This document shows positions 45,368 through 53,747 of a DNA stretch of 64,000 nt, in pieces; position 1 is the first letter of the stretch, and every line of letters starts with the position of its first letter. The notes under the pieces were generated by a model, which was not told the origin of the DNA, ran no database searches, and was given only the letters and a program-made list of their open reading frames with translations. Location of the stretch: positions 1-64,000 of the forward strand of contig NZ_MSDF01000012.1 in NCBI RefSeq assembly GCF_002022275.1, in the 5' to 3' direction. Origin of the DNA: Pseudomonas fluorescens (GTDB lineage Bacteria > Pseudomonadota > Gammaproteobacteria > Pseudomonadales > Pseudomonadaceae). A program made the position numbers and the translations under genes.

Positions 45368-47158
45368 TCAGAAGTTCACGCCGAAGCTGAGGGCGATAAA
45401 GTCGCGGTCGGTCAGGGTGTTGTAGTCGCCGCCAAAAAAGTCGGTGTAGCTCAGGCTCGCGGTGTAGGTGTTGCGGTAGTCCGCGTCCACGCCGACGCTG
45501 ATCGCCTTGGCGCCTTCGTTGAAGATGCCGTTGGGGCCGTAGCCGCTGACGTCATGGGACCAGGACAGATTGGGCTTGAGGTTCACCCCGGCAAATACGT
45601 TGTTGTAATCGAGGATCGCCCGGGCGCGATAACCCCAGGAGTTGGCGGTGACAAAACCGTCGGTATCGCCCTGGAACCCGTAGGCGCCGAACACCGAGTC
45701 GCGGCCGTAACGCAGCCTGGTTTTGGCTTCCAGCCCGCCCACATGCACAAAGGCTGCTTCGCCTACCAGCGTCAGGCGTTCAGCGCCCAGCACCTGGTCG
45801 AAGAACTGGGTCATGGTGCTCTGGATCTGGGTGATTTCCTTGCGGCGGTAGCCTGCGTTATCCGAGCCAAACGAACTGCTGATCGGTGAGGCGGTGTTGC
45901 CCGCAATCGGGTTGACCAGGGCCAGCGTCAGGTCGGTGGTGTTGAGTTGCACCGGCGCATTCGGCCGGTAGCTGATCTCGCCGGTCCATGCCGTGCCGGT
46001 GGGCAAGGTGGTGGAGAAGCTGGCGCCGTAAAGACGGATGTCTTCCGGGTAATCGAGGTAGTACTGGCCACGGCCAAGCATGGTGCTCTGCGCCAAGCCT
46101 GCGCCGCTGCCGGGCGCAATGGCGTTGGCGGTGGCGGCGATACGGCCGATGGTGGCCAGGTTGGTGTTGGCTGTGATGGTGCCCACGGTTGGTGTGCGGC
46201 TGTGGTAATTCATGAAGTACAGGCCGTACTCGGTGTCATCGCCGAGCCAGCGCAAGGCCGCGCCGAACTGGCCACCGTCGCGCGCCTCGCGGTCGTTGGC
46301 ACGTTGCACCACCACGCCTTCGCGGGTCACCTGAAAGCCCTGACCAAAGCGCGCCGCCACCGGCTGCAACGGCGCAATGGCCGGGCTGCCAACCGTGTAG
46401 TTGTTGTTGCAGCCGTGAGCCACTACGTCGTTGCCGAAGAAGGTGCCGCAGTTATCCACCACGGTGTTTTCCCAGTTCAACTGGTAAAAACCTTCGACGG
46501 ACAGTTGGTTGGTCAGGCTCTGGGAGGCAAACAGCATGTTGACCGGAATCAGGCCTTCCTTGATTTCGGCGCCCGGACGGCGGAACGCCGAGACGTCGAT
46601 GGGGTTGATGCTGTTGATCGAATTACCGATAAACGTACTTTCGCCCCAGCTCACCACCTGCTTGCCCACGCGCACGTTGCCCGGCAGGTCGCCGATGGAA
46701 TAATTGTGATAGACGAAGGCATCCAGCAGCTCATAGCCGGACGAGCGCGCGCCTTCGTCGCGGTGGTGATTGCTGATCTGCTTGAATTCGCGGTCTTCGT
46801 CCTGCAGCTCGAAGTCGTACCAGTACTTGCCGCGCACAAACACGCCGCTGTCGCCGTATTTGAGCTCCAGGTCGTGAATGCCTTTGAAGATCTTGGAGAA
46901 GGTCTCGCCCTTCTTGAAGTTCAACCGCCCGTCATCACCGGTGGACGCCTGCCCCGTGCCGCCGTTGGGAATGCCCACCAACTTTTTGTCGGCATCGCGC
47001 ATGCCCCAACTGGCGCCGACTGACAGCGAAGAATCGAATTGCCCTTCGATCTCGCCAATGTTGAACGAAACAGCCTGCGCCTGGGCACAGCACCCCAGCG
47101 CAACCGCCGCGGCGAGCGCCTGTGGCGTGAAGATGGCGCGCATTGTTGTTTTTGTCAT
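45368..47158 (-). CDS. DUF1302 outer-membrane beta-barrel-like protein
   Basis: Protein of 596 residues with a signal peptide (about 1-29, ending AQAQA). It is rich in alternating polar/aromatic beta strands and ends SFGVNF, with the terminal Phe of outer-membrane barrels. KYWYDFELQDEDREFKQ and GKQVVSWGESTFI are DUF1302 signatures. GGGGAAG precedes the ATG. It forms a two-gene operon with DUF1329; the downstream MalT-like regulator may control them. Confidence 0.92.
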   Translation of the reverse strand: MTKTTMRAIFTPQALAAAVALGCCAQAQAVSFNIGEIEGQFDSSLSVGASWGMRDADKKLVGIPNGGTGQASTGDDGRLNFKKGETFSKIFKGIHDLELKYGDSGVFVRGKYWYDFELQDEDREFKQISNHHRDEGARSSGYELLDAFVYHNYSIGDLPGNVRVGKQVVSWGESTFIGNSINSINPIDVSAFRRPGAEIKEGLIPVNMLFASQSLTNQLSVEGFYQLNWENTVVDNCGTFFGNDVVAHGCNNNYTVGSPAIAPLQPVAARFGQGFQVTREGVVVQRANDREARDGGQFGAALRWLGDDTEYGLYFMNYHSRTPTVGTITANTNLATIGRIAATANAIAPGSGAGLAQSTMLGRGQYYLDYPEDIRLYGASFSTTLPTGTAWTGEISYRPNAPVQLNTTDLTLALVNPIAGNTASPISSSFGSDNAGYRRKEITQIQSTMTQFFDQVLGAERLTLVGEAAFVHVGGLEAKTRLRYGRDSVFGAYGFQGDTDGFVTANSWGYRARAILDYNNVFAGVNLKPNLSWSHDVSGYGPNGIFNEGAKAISVGVDADYRNTYTASLSYTDFFGGDYNTLTDRDFIALSFGVNF

Positions 47159-47347
47159 GCGTCTTCCCCGGTGAGTGACAGAAGGCCCCACCCTACTGCC
47201 GGCTATCAGGAGGGATAAGCGCACCAAGGAGGTATTCGTGTTGTCGCTCGAAAGGATTAGAGGACGCGCGGGCCGGGGTTTGGGCGGGGCCATGGATCGG
47301 GTAGATGGGCCGTTATCAGGGGGATGGATCGCGACACCCTGAACGCT

Positions 47348-47375
47348 CGTTCCCACGCTCTGCGCGGGAACGATC
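47348..47375. repeat. Collapsed copy of the 134-bp hairpin element
   Basis: The left end CGTTCCCACGCTCTGCG runs straight into the right end GCGGGAACGATC. Everything between the two terminal hairpins is missing, leaving a single hairpin. Confidence 0.75.
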
Positions 47376-47442
47376 ATTACGTTTTGTGTAACAGTCCTTG
47401 TCGTGAACCGCTATTACTCATTTTGTTACAAGCGACTATGCT

Positions 47443-47608
47443 TGCCGGGCTTTCAGGGCAAATGGCCCGCCGGCGTAAATGCCGGAAAAGTCAGATTCCA
47501 ATAGATTGTCCCAATGTATCAATCTATTACCGCTGTTCACTGACGTTGATTTGTCGCTCCTTGATCCAACGTCTTACTTCGGCCGCTGCCTTTGCAGCGG
47601 CCTTTTTT
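47443..47608 (+). ncRNA. Candidate small RNA ending at an orphan terminator
   Basis: A strong plus-strand terminator at 47581-47608 has no protein gene upstream in its direction. The preceding 140 bases contain compact hairpins (CCGGC-GTAAAT-GCCGG near 47471). TATGCT near 47437 could serve as a -10 box, though its -35 is poor. I recognise no known RNA family. The 5' end is a guess. Confidence 0.35.
47581..47608 (+). terminator. Rho-independent terminator (plus strand)
   Basis: GGCCGCTGC, loop CTTT, then GCAGCGGCC followed by TTTTTT. A perfect 9-base stem. No plus-strand gene precedes it within the gap. Confidence 0.9.
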
Positions 47609-47615
47609 ATGCCTC

Positions 47616-47642
47616 AAAAAAAACAGGGCGCCATCAGCGCCC
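47616..47642 (-). terminator. Rho-independent terminator of the SDR gene
   Basis: On the minus strand: GGGCGCTGATGGCGCCC followed by TGTTTTTTTT. It lies 29 bases beyond the SDR stop, back to back with the plus-strand terminator. Confidence 0.85.
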
Positions 47643-47671
47643 CGTGGGATTAAACAGCGTTCAAGCAACGA

Positions 47672-48583
47672 TCAGAGGCTGAACTTCTGCAAGTTGGCCA
47701 TCATCTCTTTCAACGCTTCGATATTGTCCTTTGGGTGAGCTGCGCCTTCAAAGTCGCAGATCTGCGCCCAATGCGCCACCACATCATCCGGCGTAAAGCC
47801 GGCCTCTGGGTCAAAGCCCATACCGAGGCTACGCTCCCAGCGGGTCTTGCCGATCCAGCCGCCGCCCACTTCAAACAGCCCCGAGGTTTCCTGGCAGGCT
47901 TCGCTGCCGAGGAACACCACCAGCGGGCTGACCAGTTCGGGCTTGAGGCGCTCGAATACTTGCGGCGGAATCAGGCCTTCGGTCATGCGCGTGCCGCCGG
48001 TGGGGGCAATGGCATTGACCAGGATGTTGTTTTTACGCCCTTCCAGCGCCAGGGTTCGGGTCAACCCATAGAGGCCAAGCTTGGCCATGCCGTAGTTGGA
48101 CTGGCCAAAGTTGCCATAGATGCCCGAGGTGGACGCGGTAAAGATCACCCGGCCATAACCCTGCTCGCGCATATGCGGCCAGGCGGCACGGGTGACTTTG
48201 TAGGCGCCTTCGACATGCACCCGGTAAACCAGGTCCCAGTCGCTGTCTTCCATTTTGTGGAACGTCTTGTCGCGCAGGATGCCGGCGTTGTTGACCACCA
48301 CGTCGACACGGCCAAACACGTCGAGGGCGTTCTGCACAATCTTGTCGCCGTCGGTGACGGAGTCGTGATTGGCTTCGGCAACCCCGCCCGCCTCCCGGAT
48401 TTCAGCCACAACACGGTCCGCCGCCGACGCATTGGCGCCCTCGCCCTGGGTCGAACCGCCGAGGTCATTGACCAGCACTTTGGCGCCGTGCCGGGCAAAC
48501 AGCAGTGCATGGGCCCGGCCCAACCCGCCGCCGGCACCGGTGACGATCACGACCTTATCCTTGAACTGCACTGACTCACTCAT
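47672..48583 (-). CDS. Short-chain dehydrogenase, hydroxysteroid/3-hydroxyacyl-CoA type
   Basis: NAD(P)-dependent oxidoreductase of 303 residues. The Rossmann motif is TGAGGGLGRAHA; the active site is Ser (STSGIYG), Tyr and Lys (SNYGMAKLG); NNAGILRD is also intact. The length and VLVNDLGGSTQGEG resemble the dehydrogenase part of multifunctional enzyme type 2 (17-beta-HSD4-like), so a 3-hydroxyacyl-CoA substrate is likely. The start at the ATG before SESVQF removes 14 unlikely residues. Single gene with its own terminator. Confidence 0.9.
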   Translation of the reverse strand: MSESVQFKDKVVIVTGAGGGLGRAHALLFARHGAKVLVNDLGGSTQGEGANASAADRVVAEIREAGGVAEANHDSVTDGDKIVQNALDVFGRVDVVVNNAGILRDKTFHKMEDSDWDLVYRVHVEGAYKVTRAAWPHMREQGYGRVIFTASTSGIYGNFGQSNYGMAKLGLYGLTRTLALEGRKNNILVNAIAPTGGTRMTEGLIPPQVFERLKPELVSPLVVFLGSEACQETSGLFEVGGGWIGKTRWERSLGMGFDPEAGFTPDDVVAHWAQICDFEGAAHPKDNIEALKEMMANLQKFSL

Positions 48584-48711
48584 ACCGAACTCCGCTGGCG
48601 ACAATAGGAATGGGTTGAGTGTCACGCAGGCGGCCTCTGGTCACAATAAACACGGCCGAGGCTGAATGGTGCTCGATAAGGCAGCGGGATGATTGCGTGG
48701 GAGCTGGCTTG

Positions 48712-49250
48712 TGTGGGAGCTGGCTTGCCTGCGAAGGCGGTGGCATTGCCAACACAGGTGTCGCCTGACCTGCCGCTTTCGCAGCCTCGCTAAAGCTCGA
48801 CAGCTCCCACAGGGGATCCGCGGTGTTGGAAATACCTCCGCTGGCAGGGCCATCGTGCCGGGCAATTCTTTAGCCAGCGATGAAGCTCCACTGTGGGAGC
48901 TGGCTTGCCTGCGAAGGCGGTGGCATTGCCAACACAGGTGTCGCCTGACCTGCCGCTTTCGCAGCCTCGCTAAAGCTCGACAGCTCCCACAGGGGATCTG
49001 CGGTGTTTGAAATACCTCCGCTGGCAGGGCCCATCGTGCCGGGCAATTTTTAGCCTGCAATGAAGCTCCACCGTGAGAACTGGCTTGCCTGCGAAGGCGG
49101 TGGCATTGCCAACACAGGTGTCGCCTGACCTACCGTTTTCGCAGCCTCGCTAAAGCTCGACAGCTCCCACAGGGGATCTGCGGTGTTTGAAATACCTCCG
49201 CTGGCAGGGCCATCGTGTCGGGCAATTTTTAGCCAGCGATGAAGCTCCAC
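48712..49250. repeat. Tandem array: three copies of a 180-bp REPIN-containing unit
   Basis: Units start at 48712, 48892 and 49072 (180, 180 and 179 bases). Each holds an inverted REP pair (TGTGGGAGCTGGCTTGCC ... GACAGCTCCCACA) plus about 75 bases of spacer (GGTGTTTGAAATACCTCCGC and onward). Units two and three differ by a few substitutions. An extra REP head stands in tandem at 48696. Confidence 0.93.
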
Positions 49251-49339
49251 TGTGGGAGCTGGCTTGCCTGCGATACAGGCGCCTCGGTCTATCTGGAAGA
49301 CTGCGATGAGGCTATCGCAGGCAAGCCAGCTCCCGCACA
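49251..49339. repeat. REPIN ending the tandem array, overlapping a gene 3' end
   Basis: TGTGGGAGCTGGCTTGCCTGCG ... CGCAGGCAAGCCAGCTCCCGCACA. Its right REP supplies the last nine codons and stop of the alpha/beta hydrolase gene. Confidence 0.9.
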
Positions 49340-50217
49340 GGCCCGGCGATTCGCTCGCGAAACGCCAGATAATGCTTGAGCACCAGCACCGGCGCTTCGA
49401 TCTGCGGGTAATGCCCGATATTGGCCAGCAACACCGTGTCGGCGTGGGGCACCAGTTGGTGATAACGCTCCACCATGTGCGCACCGGAGATTGGGTCGAC
49501 CTCGCCGTCAATCACCCGCAGGGGCACTTCGTCGCGCTGCATCGCGTCCACCCAACGTTCACGCTGGCGGCGGCGCTGGGGGATGTAGGCGATGAGTTTG
49601 TGCAGGATGCGCGTACCGTCATTGCAATTGATCAGGCTCCAGAAATCATCCAGCGCGCTTTCACTGGGTCGCGTAGTCGGGCCGAAAATCTGGCTGAAGC
49701 TGTTCGACAAGGCATTGCGCCCAAACGCGCGGCCCACCATCCAGCCGAGCGGGCTGAGCAAAAGCTTTTGCACGAGCGCCGGGCGGTGGGTTTCCGGAAA
49801 CAGGCCGCCGTTGAGGAACACGCAGCTGGCCATCTGAAACCGGCCTTCGTAATGCCGCGCCAGCAATTCCTGGGCAACGCTGTCGCCATAGTCATGAGCC
49901 AGCACATGCACCGGCTGCTCCACACGCAGATGGTCGAGCAGTGCCTGTTGCAGGTCCGCTTGCTCCAGCAGGCAATAATCGTGATCCAGTGGCTTATCCG
50001 ATTCGCCAAACCCGAGCATGTCGCAGGCGATCACCAGGTTGCGCTGGGCCAGAGGTTGCCACAGGTAATGCCAGTCCCAGCTGGCCGTGGGAAAGCCATG
50101 AATCAACAGCAGCGGCTCGCCCTGCCCGGCCACCCAGTAACGAATGGCGCGGCCACGAAACAGGAACACCTGACTGCGTTTGCGCCAGGCTCTGAGCGGG
50201 ATTTCGGCGAGTGGCAT
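49312..50217 (-). CDS. Alpha/beta hydrolase, epoxide hydrolase / haloalkane dehalogenase-like
   Basis: Hydrolase of 301 residues. The oxyanion region is LLIHGFPTASWDWHYLW. The nucleophile elbow LAHDYGDS places Asp at the nucleophile position, as in epoxide hydrolases and dehalogenases. The other triad members are probably Asp in DGEVDPISG and His in NIGHYPQIE. The last residues (about 293-301, PVRELACLR) are encoded by a REP. It overlaps the class II aldolase gene by one base. Substrate unknown. Confidence 0.88.
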   Translation of the reverse strand: MPLAEIPLRAWRKRSQVFLFRGRAIRYWVAGQGEPLLLIHGFPTASWDWHYLWQPLAQRNLVIACDMLGFGESDKPLDHDYCLLEQADLQQALLDHLRVEQPVHVLAHDYGDSVAQELLARHYEGRFQMASCVFLNGGLFPETHRPALVQKLLLSPLGWMVGRAFGRNALSNSFSQIFGPTTRPSESALDDFWSLINCNDGTRILHKLIAYIPQRRRQRERWVDAMQRDEVPLRVIDGEVDPISGAHMVERYHQLVPHADTVLLANIGHYPQIEAPVLVLKHYLAFRERIAGPVRELACLR

Positions 50218-50999
50218 CAGCTTTTATACCCGGGGTCTTGGCTGTCCAATTTACGCAGCAGCGCCGGCCAGGCCAGCGCGCCTCCCATACCTTGAGCGCT
50301 CTTTGTGACAGCCGTCATCATGGCTTTGGCACCCGCCAGAATCTGCGGCTCGATGCGGATCAACTCGGCCCCGCCATTTTGCGCCAGCACCTGAATATCG
50401 CAGGCGCGCTGAAAGGTGAACATCATCAGGAAGGTGTCAGCGATGGTGCCGCCGCAGGTCAGCAGGCCATGGTTGTGCAGCATCAGGAAATTCTTGTCTC
50501 CCAGGTCCGCCTGCAAGCGCGCCTTTTCTTCGTGGTTCAGCGCCACGCCCTCGTAAGCGTGATAGGCCAGGCTCGACAACACGAAAATCGATTGCTGACT
50601 GATGGGCAACACGCCTTGTTTCTGCGCCGCCACCGCTACACCGGCGGCGGTGTGGGTGTGGATCACGCAGGTCACGTCGTGGCGCACTTCGTGGATGGCG
50701 CTGTGGATGGTGTAGCCCGCCGGGTTGATCTCGTAGGGGCTGTCCATCAGCTTGTTGCCGGCCTGGTCGACCTTGACCAGGCTTGATGCCGTGATCTCGT
50801 GAAACATCAGTCCGTAGGGGTTGATCAGGAAGTCGTCGGTACCCGGCACTTTGGCCGAGATGTGGGTGAAGATCAGGTCGTCCCAGCCGTGCAGCGCCAC
50901 CAAGCGATAGCACGCGGCAAGGTCGATACGCGCTTGCCACTCGGCAGGGCTGACGTGGTCTTTGACATTCTGTGGCGATAGAACGGGGGCTAGGCTCAC
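50217..50999 (-). CDS. Class II aldolase/adducin-family protein
   Basis: Protein of 260 residues. Zinc ligands are the His residues in VIHTHTAAG and MLHNHGLLTCGG; FTHISAKVPGTDDFLINPYGLMF is the family's phosphate-loop region. Members are sugar-phosphate aldolases or related lyases. This length, without an N-terminal sugar-specific motif, matches a broad subfamily of unknown substrate common in Pseudomonas. It is the first gene of a two-gene operon with the hydrolase. Confidence 0.9.
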   Translation of the reverse strand: MSLAPVLSPQNVKDHVSPAEWQARIDLAACYRLVALHGWDDLIFTHISAKVPGTDDFLINPYGLMFHEITASSLVKVDQAGNKLMDSPYEINPAGYTIHSAIHEVRHDVTCVIHTHTAAGVAVAAQKQGVLPISQQSIFVLSSLAYHAYEGVALNHEEKARLQADLGDKNFLMLHNHGLLTCGGTIADTFLMMFTFQRACDIQVLAQNGGAELIRIEPQILAGAKAMMTAVTKSAQGMGGALAWPALLRKLDSQDPGYKS

Positions 51000-51139
51000 G
51001 ACGATGACCTCCTTGGCGCACTTTTTTATTGTTTTTTTGAGTGAAGGGTCAGTCTAGACAGACGCCATGGCGGAAGGAGTTGCCTTCGCAGCCAGCTTGA
51101 TGACTGAGCGAGTCACAAAGAAGAATAGTCCATGTGGCG

Positions 51140-51826
51140 TCAGAGAAGCGCCGCCAATAAAGGCACGGCGAACAGGTTGAGCAAGCCCGTCAACACCATC
51201 ACCAGGCCCGCCACCGAGCCCTCTTCGCCGCCCACTTCGCGCGCGCGGCTGACACCCGCGCCGTGTGCGCCCACGCCAAACAATGCACCTCGCGCCAGCG
51301 GCGTACGCAGCGGCAACCACTTGAGCAACACACCGCCGAGCATGGCGCCGAACACACCGGTGAACATCACGAACACGGCCGTAAGCTCCGGGACGCCGCC
51401 GAGGTCGGACGACACCGGCATGGCAAACGGCGTGGTGATCGAGCGCGGCACCAGCGACATCGTCACCGAGCTGTCCAGCGCCAGCGCCTTGGCCAGGCCG
51501 AACGAGGTGGCGATCGACGCCGCACTACCGGCCACCATCCCGAGCAGCAATGCCGACCAGTGCCGTGCGAGCAAGCGCCGTTGCTGCCAGATCGGCACTG
51601 CGAACGCTACGGTCACCGGGCCCAGCACCAGCATCAGCCAGTGAGTGTCAGTGGCGTATTCGGCGTAGGCGGTTTTCATAGGCACGGCCACTGCCAGCAG
51701 CAGCGCCGGAACCAGAATCAAAGGGGACAGCAGGTAACGCCCGGTGCGCCGGTAGATCCAGCGGCTGAACAGGTAGGCGCCCAGGGTCAGGGCGAGCCAG
51801 AACACCGGCATCAATTCAAGCTTCAC
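51140..51826 (-). CDS. LrgB/CidB-family membrane protein
   Basis: Membrane protein of 228 residues with about eight helices. SLVPRSITTPFAMPVSSDLGGVPELTAVFV is the LrgB signature and GVGAHGAGVSRAREVG the second one. Family members act with small holin-like LrgA/CidA partners in controlling autolysis or in export of small acids. It overlaps the LrgA gene by 11 bases. Confidence 0.94.
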   Translation of the reverse strand: MKLELMPVFWLALTLGAYLFSRWIYRRTGRYLLSPLILVPALLLAVAVPMKTAYAEYATDTHWLMLVLGPVTVAFAVPIWQQRRLLARHWSALLLGMVAGSAASIATSFGLAKALALDSSVTMSLVPRSITTPFAMPVSSDLGGVPELTAVFVMFTGVFGAMLGGVLLKWLPLRTPLARGALFGVGAHGAGVSRAREVGGEEGSVAGLVMVLTGLLNLFAVPLLAALL

Positions 51827-52187
51827 GGCGCAGCTTCCAGCGGCAGACCATTTCCACGGTGAACGCAGTCACCAGCATGACCGACAGCGTGCTGATGCCA
51901 ATCACCAACAGAATGCGCCAGCCTTCGTTGCGCAACAGGCCACCGTAGTCGAGCAGGCTCATCAGCGCCGGGATAAAAAACAGCAGCATCTCGGCCATCA
52001 ACACACCTGCGCCCAGCTCCAGGGCCGCAGGTTTGACCAGCCCACTGGCGAACGTTGCCAGTAAAAGGCCCAGCCCCACCACGCCGCCGGGGATCGGCCA
52101 CGCGAACCACACGGACAATTCGCAGCCCAGCAGGTAGATAGCCAGCAATATGACCAGTTCGGTGAGCAAACGCGTGAAACGTTTCAT
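51816..52187 (-). CDS. LrgA/CidA-family holin-like protein
   Basis: Four-helix membrane protein of 123 residues. PIPGGVVGLGLLLATFASG and LLFFIPALMSLLDYGGLL are the family hallmarks. First gene of the pair. The divergent LysR regulator 98 bases away is arranged like CidR next to cid/lrg genes in other bacteria. Confidence 0.93.
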   Translation of the reverse strand: MKRFTRLLTELVILLAIYLLGCELSVWFAWPIPGGVVGLGLLLATFASGLVKPAALELGAGVLMAEMLLFFIPALMSLLDYGGLLRNEGWRILLVIGISTLSVMLVTAFTVEMVCRWKLRREA

Positions 52188-52263
52188 GGGCTTTGGGTCC
52201 TCGCAGGCGCTCAGTTTAAAGACGCCACACCCATCCCCACAGCGAATTGTTAGACTGCCAACT

Positions 52264-52278
52264 ATTCCAAACTGGAAT
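52264..52278. promoter_or_regulatory. Palindrome ATTCCA-N3-TGGAAT, candidate LysR operator
   Basis: Perfect 6-base arms in the 98-base gap between LrgA and the LysR gene, 8 bases before the LysR start. Its size and dyad fit a LysR recognition site, so autoregulation is likely. Confidence 0.55.
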
Positions 52279-52285
52279 CGGGCCC

Positions 52286-53182
52286 ATGGAATTCAAACAG
52301 CTGCGCAGTTTTGTCGAAGTCATCCAACGCGGCGGCTTCACCCAGGCAGGGAAAACCCTGCATATCAGCCAGTCCGCCGTCAGCAAACAAGTGGCGCAGC
52401 TTGAGCAAAGCCTGGGCACGCCGTTGCTGGAGCGCACAGGTTCGCAGATCCGCCTGACCGCCGCCGGCGAGGTGGTGCTGCAACGTGCAGAAGCCATGTT
52501 GCGCCAGCAGAGTGAATTGCTCAGCGAGCTGGATGACATGCAGCAACTGACCCGTGGCGAATTGCGCCTGGGCCTGCCGCTGTTGGCGGGCGATACGTTG
52601 TTCGCGGGCCTGTACGCCGAATACCGCAGGCGTTACCCCAACGTGACCATCCAGTTGATGGAAGAAGGCAGCCGCAACATCGAGCGCGCAATTTTGAACG
52701 GTGAGCTGGACGTGGGCGGCAGCTTGATGCCCAGCGACCCAGCCTTCGCCTGGCAAAAGTTCTGCGACGAACCGCTGGATGCCCTGTTGCCGATGGACCA
52801 TCCGCTGGCGCAAAACGCCCAGGTGCGTCTGGAAGAATTGGCCGATACGCCGTTCCTGATGTACCAGCGCAGTTTTGTGCTGAACGATCGGCTGATGCAG
52901 GCCTGTCAGCAATTGGGCTTTACGCCGAAGGAAATCGGGCGCAGCGGCCAGGCGGATTTTCTTGCCGCACTGGTCGCCGCCGGCCAGGGCGTGGTGCTGC
53001 TGCCCAGCGTGGTCGCGCGCGGCCTGGTGCGTCCCGGCGTGGTGCGCCTGACGCTCAAGGCTCCCGATTACCTGCGTTGGGACATCGCCTTTATCTGGCG
53101 TGAGGGCGCCTATCTGTCGAAAGCCGCCCAGGCCTGGCTGGCGTTGCTGCGTGAGTTTCCGGTCAACCGCGCAGTGCAGTGA
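52286..53182 (+). CDS. LysR-family regulator (CidR-like by position)
   Basis: Regulator of 298 residues with a helix-turn-helix at 1-60 (RSFVEVIQRGGFTQAGKTLHISQSAVSKQVAQLE) and an effector domain to the end. It is divergent from the LrgA/LrgB genes and is probably their regulator. The 3' end overlaps the convergent flavodoxin gene by 20 bases. Confidence 0.92.
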   Translation: MEFKQLRSFVEVIQRGGFTQAGKTLHISQSAVSKQVAQLEQSLGTPLLERTGSQIRLTAAGEVVLQRAEAMLRQQSELLSELDDMQQLTRGELRLGLPLLAGDTLFAGLYAEYRRRYPNVTIQLMEEGSRNIERAILNGELDVGGSLMPSDPAFAWQKFCDEPLDALLPMDHPLAQNAQVRLEELADTPFLMYQRSFVLNDRLMQACQQLGFTPKEIGRSGQADFLAALVAAGQGVVLLPSVVARGLVRPGVVRLTLKAPDYLRWDIAFIWREGAYLSKAAQAWLALLREFPVNRAVQ

Positions 53183-53618
53183 CCAGTTCGGCCAGCCACG
53201 GCTCGGCGTCGGCTTCGGGGGTGACGCTCTCGCTGGCGTCCAGGCGCAGCATCGGCAGTACTTCACGCACGCCCAGCTCGCCGAACAGTTCGCGCATTTG
53301 CTCGCCGCCGCCGCAGAAGGTGTCGCCATAGCTCGCATCCCCCAAACCGATGACGGCGCCGGGCAGGCCGCGCCAGGCGGCGGGCAGTTGGTCACGAATC
53401 GTCGAGTACAGCGGTTGCAGGTTGTCGGGCAGCTCGCCCATGCCGGTGGTCGAGGTCACCGCCAGAAACGCTTCGGGGGCGAAGGCCTGCACATCGGCCA
53501 GGGTGGCGCGAGGATTGTGCCAGGCCTCAAAACCCGCCGCGTTGAGGAGACCGGCGGCGTGACGGGCGACTTCTTCAGCCGTGCCGTAGACCGAGCCGGA
53601 AAGGATGGCGACTTTCAT
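53163..53618 (-). CDS. MioC-type flavodoxin
   Basis: Small FMN electron carrier of 151 residues. The phosphate loop is SGSVYGTAEEVAR, and the isoalloxazine loops are TSTTGMGELPDN and GLGDASYGDTFCGGGEQM. It resembles MioC and the FMN domain of CysJ. It is monocistronic and convergent with the LysR gene, overlapping its coding end. The ATG before KVAILSG was preferred to a TTG one codon earlier. Confidence 0.92.
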   Translation of the reverse strand: MKVAILSGSVYGTAEEVARHAAGLLNAAGFEAWHNPRATLADVQAFAPEAFLAVTSTTGMGELPDNLQPLYSTIRDQLPAAWRGLPGAVIGLGDASYGDTFCGGGEQMRELFGELGVREVLPMLRLDASESVTPEADAEPWLAELVTALRG

Positions 53619-53747
53619 CAATCTGATCCTGTGGTTGAGCGAAAGCGTGGGATATTAGCAGCTGGTGCAACTATTTCAGCGCACCCGGTGCAAGATTCAA
53701 GACTTGCCATAAACTCAAGCTTCCAAAAACAAGCCATGGACCGCTCA

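Noticed and set aside
44058..45425. 455-codon frame opposite the DUF1329 gene
   Set aside because: Val/His-rich shadow of a well-supported gene; no start signals.
48641..49060. Open frames of 105-139 codons on both strands of the 180-bp array
   Set aside because: They translate the tandem repeat (e.g. LACLRRR repeats) and have no ribosome site; they are artefacts of REP composition.
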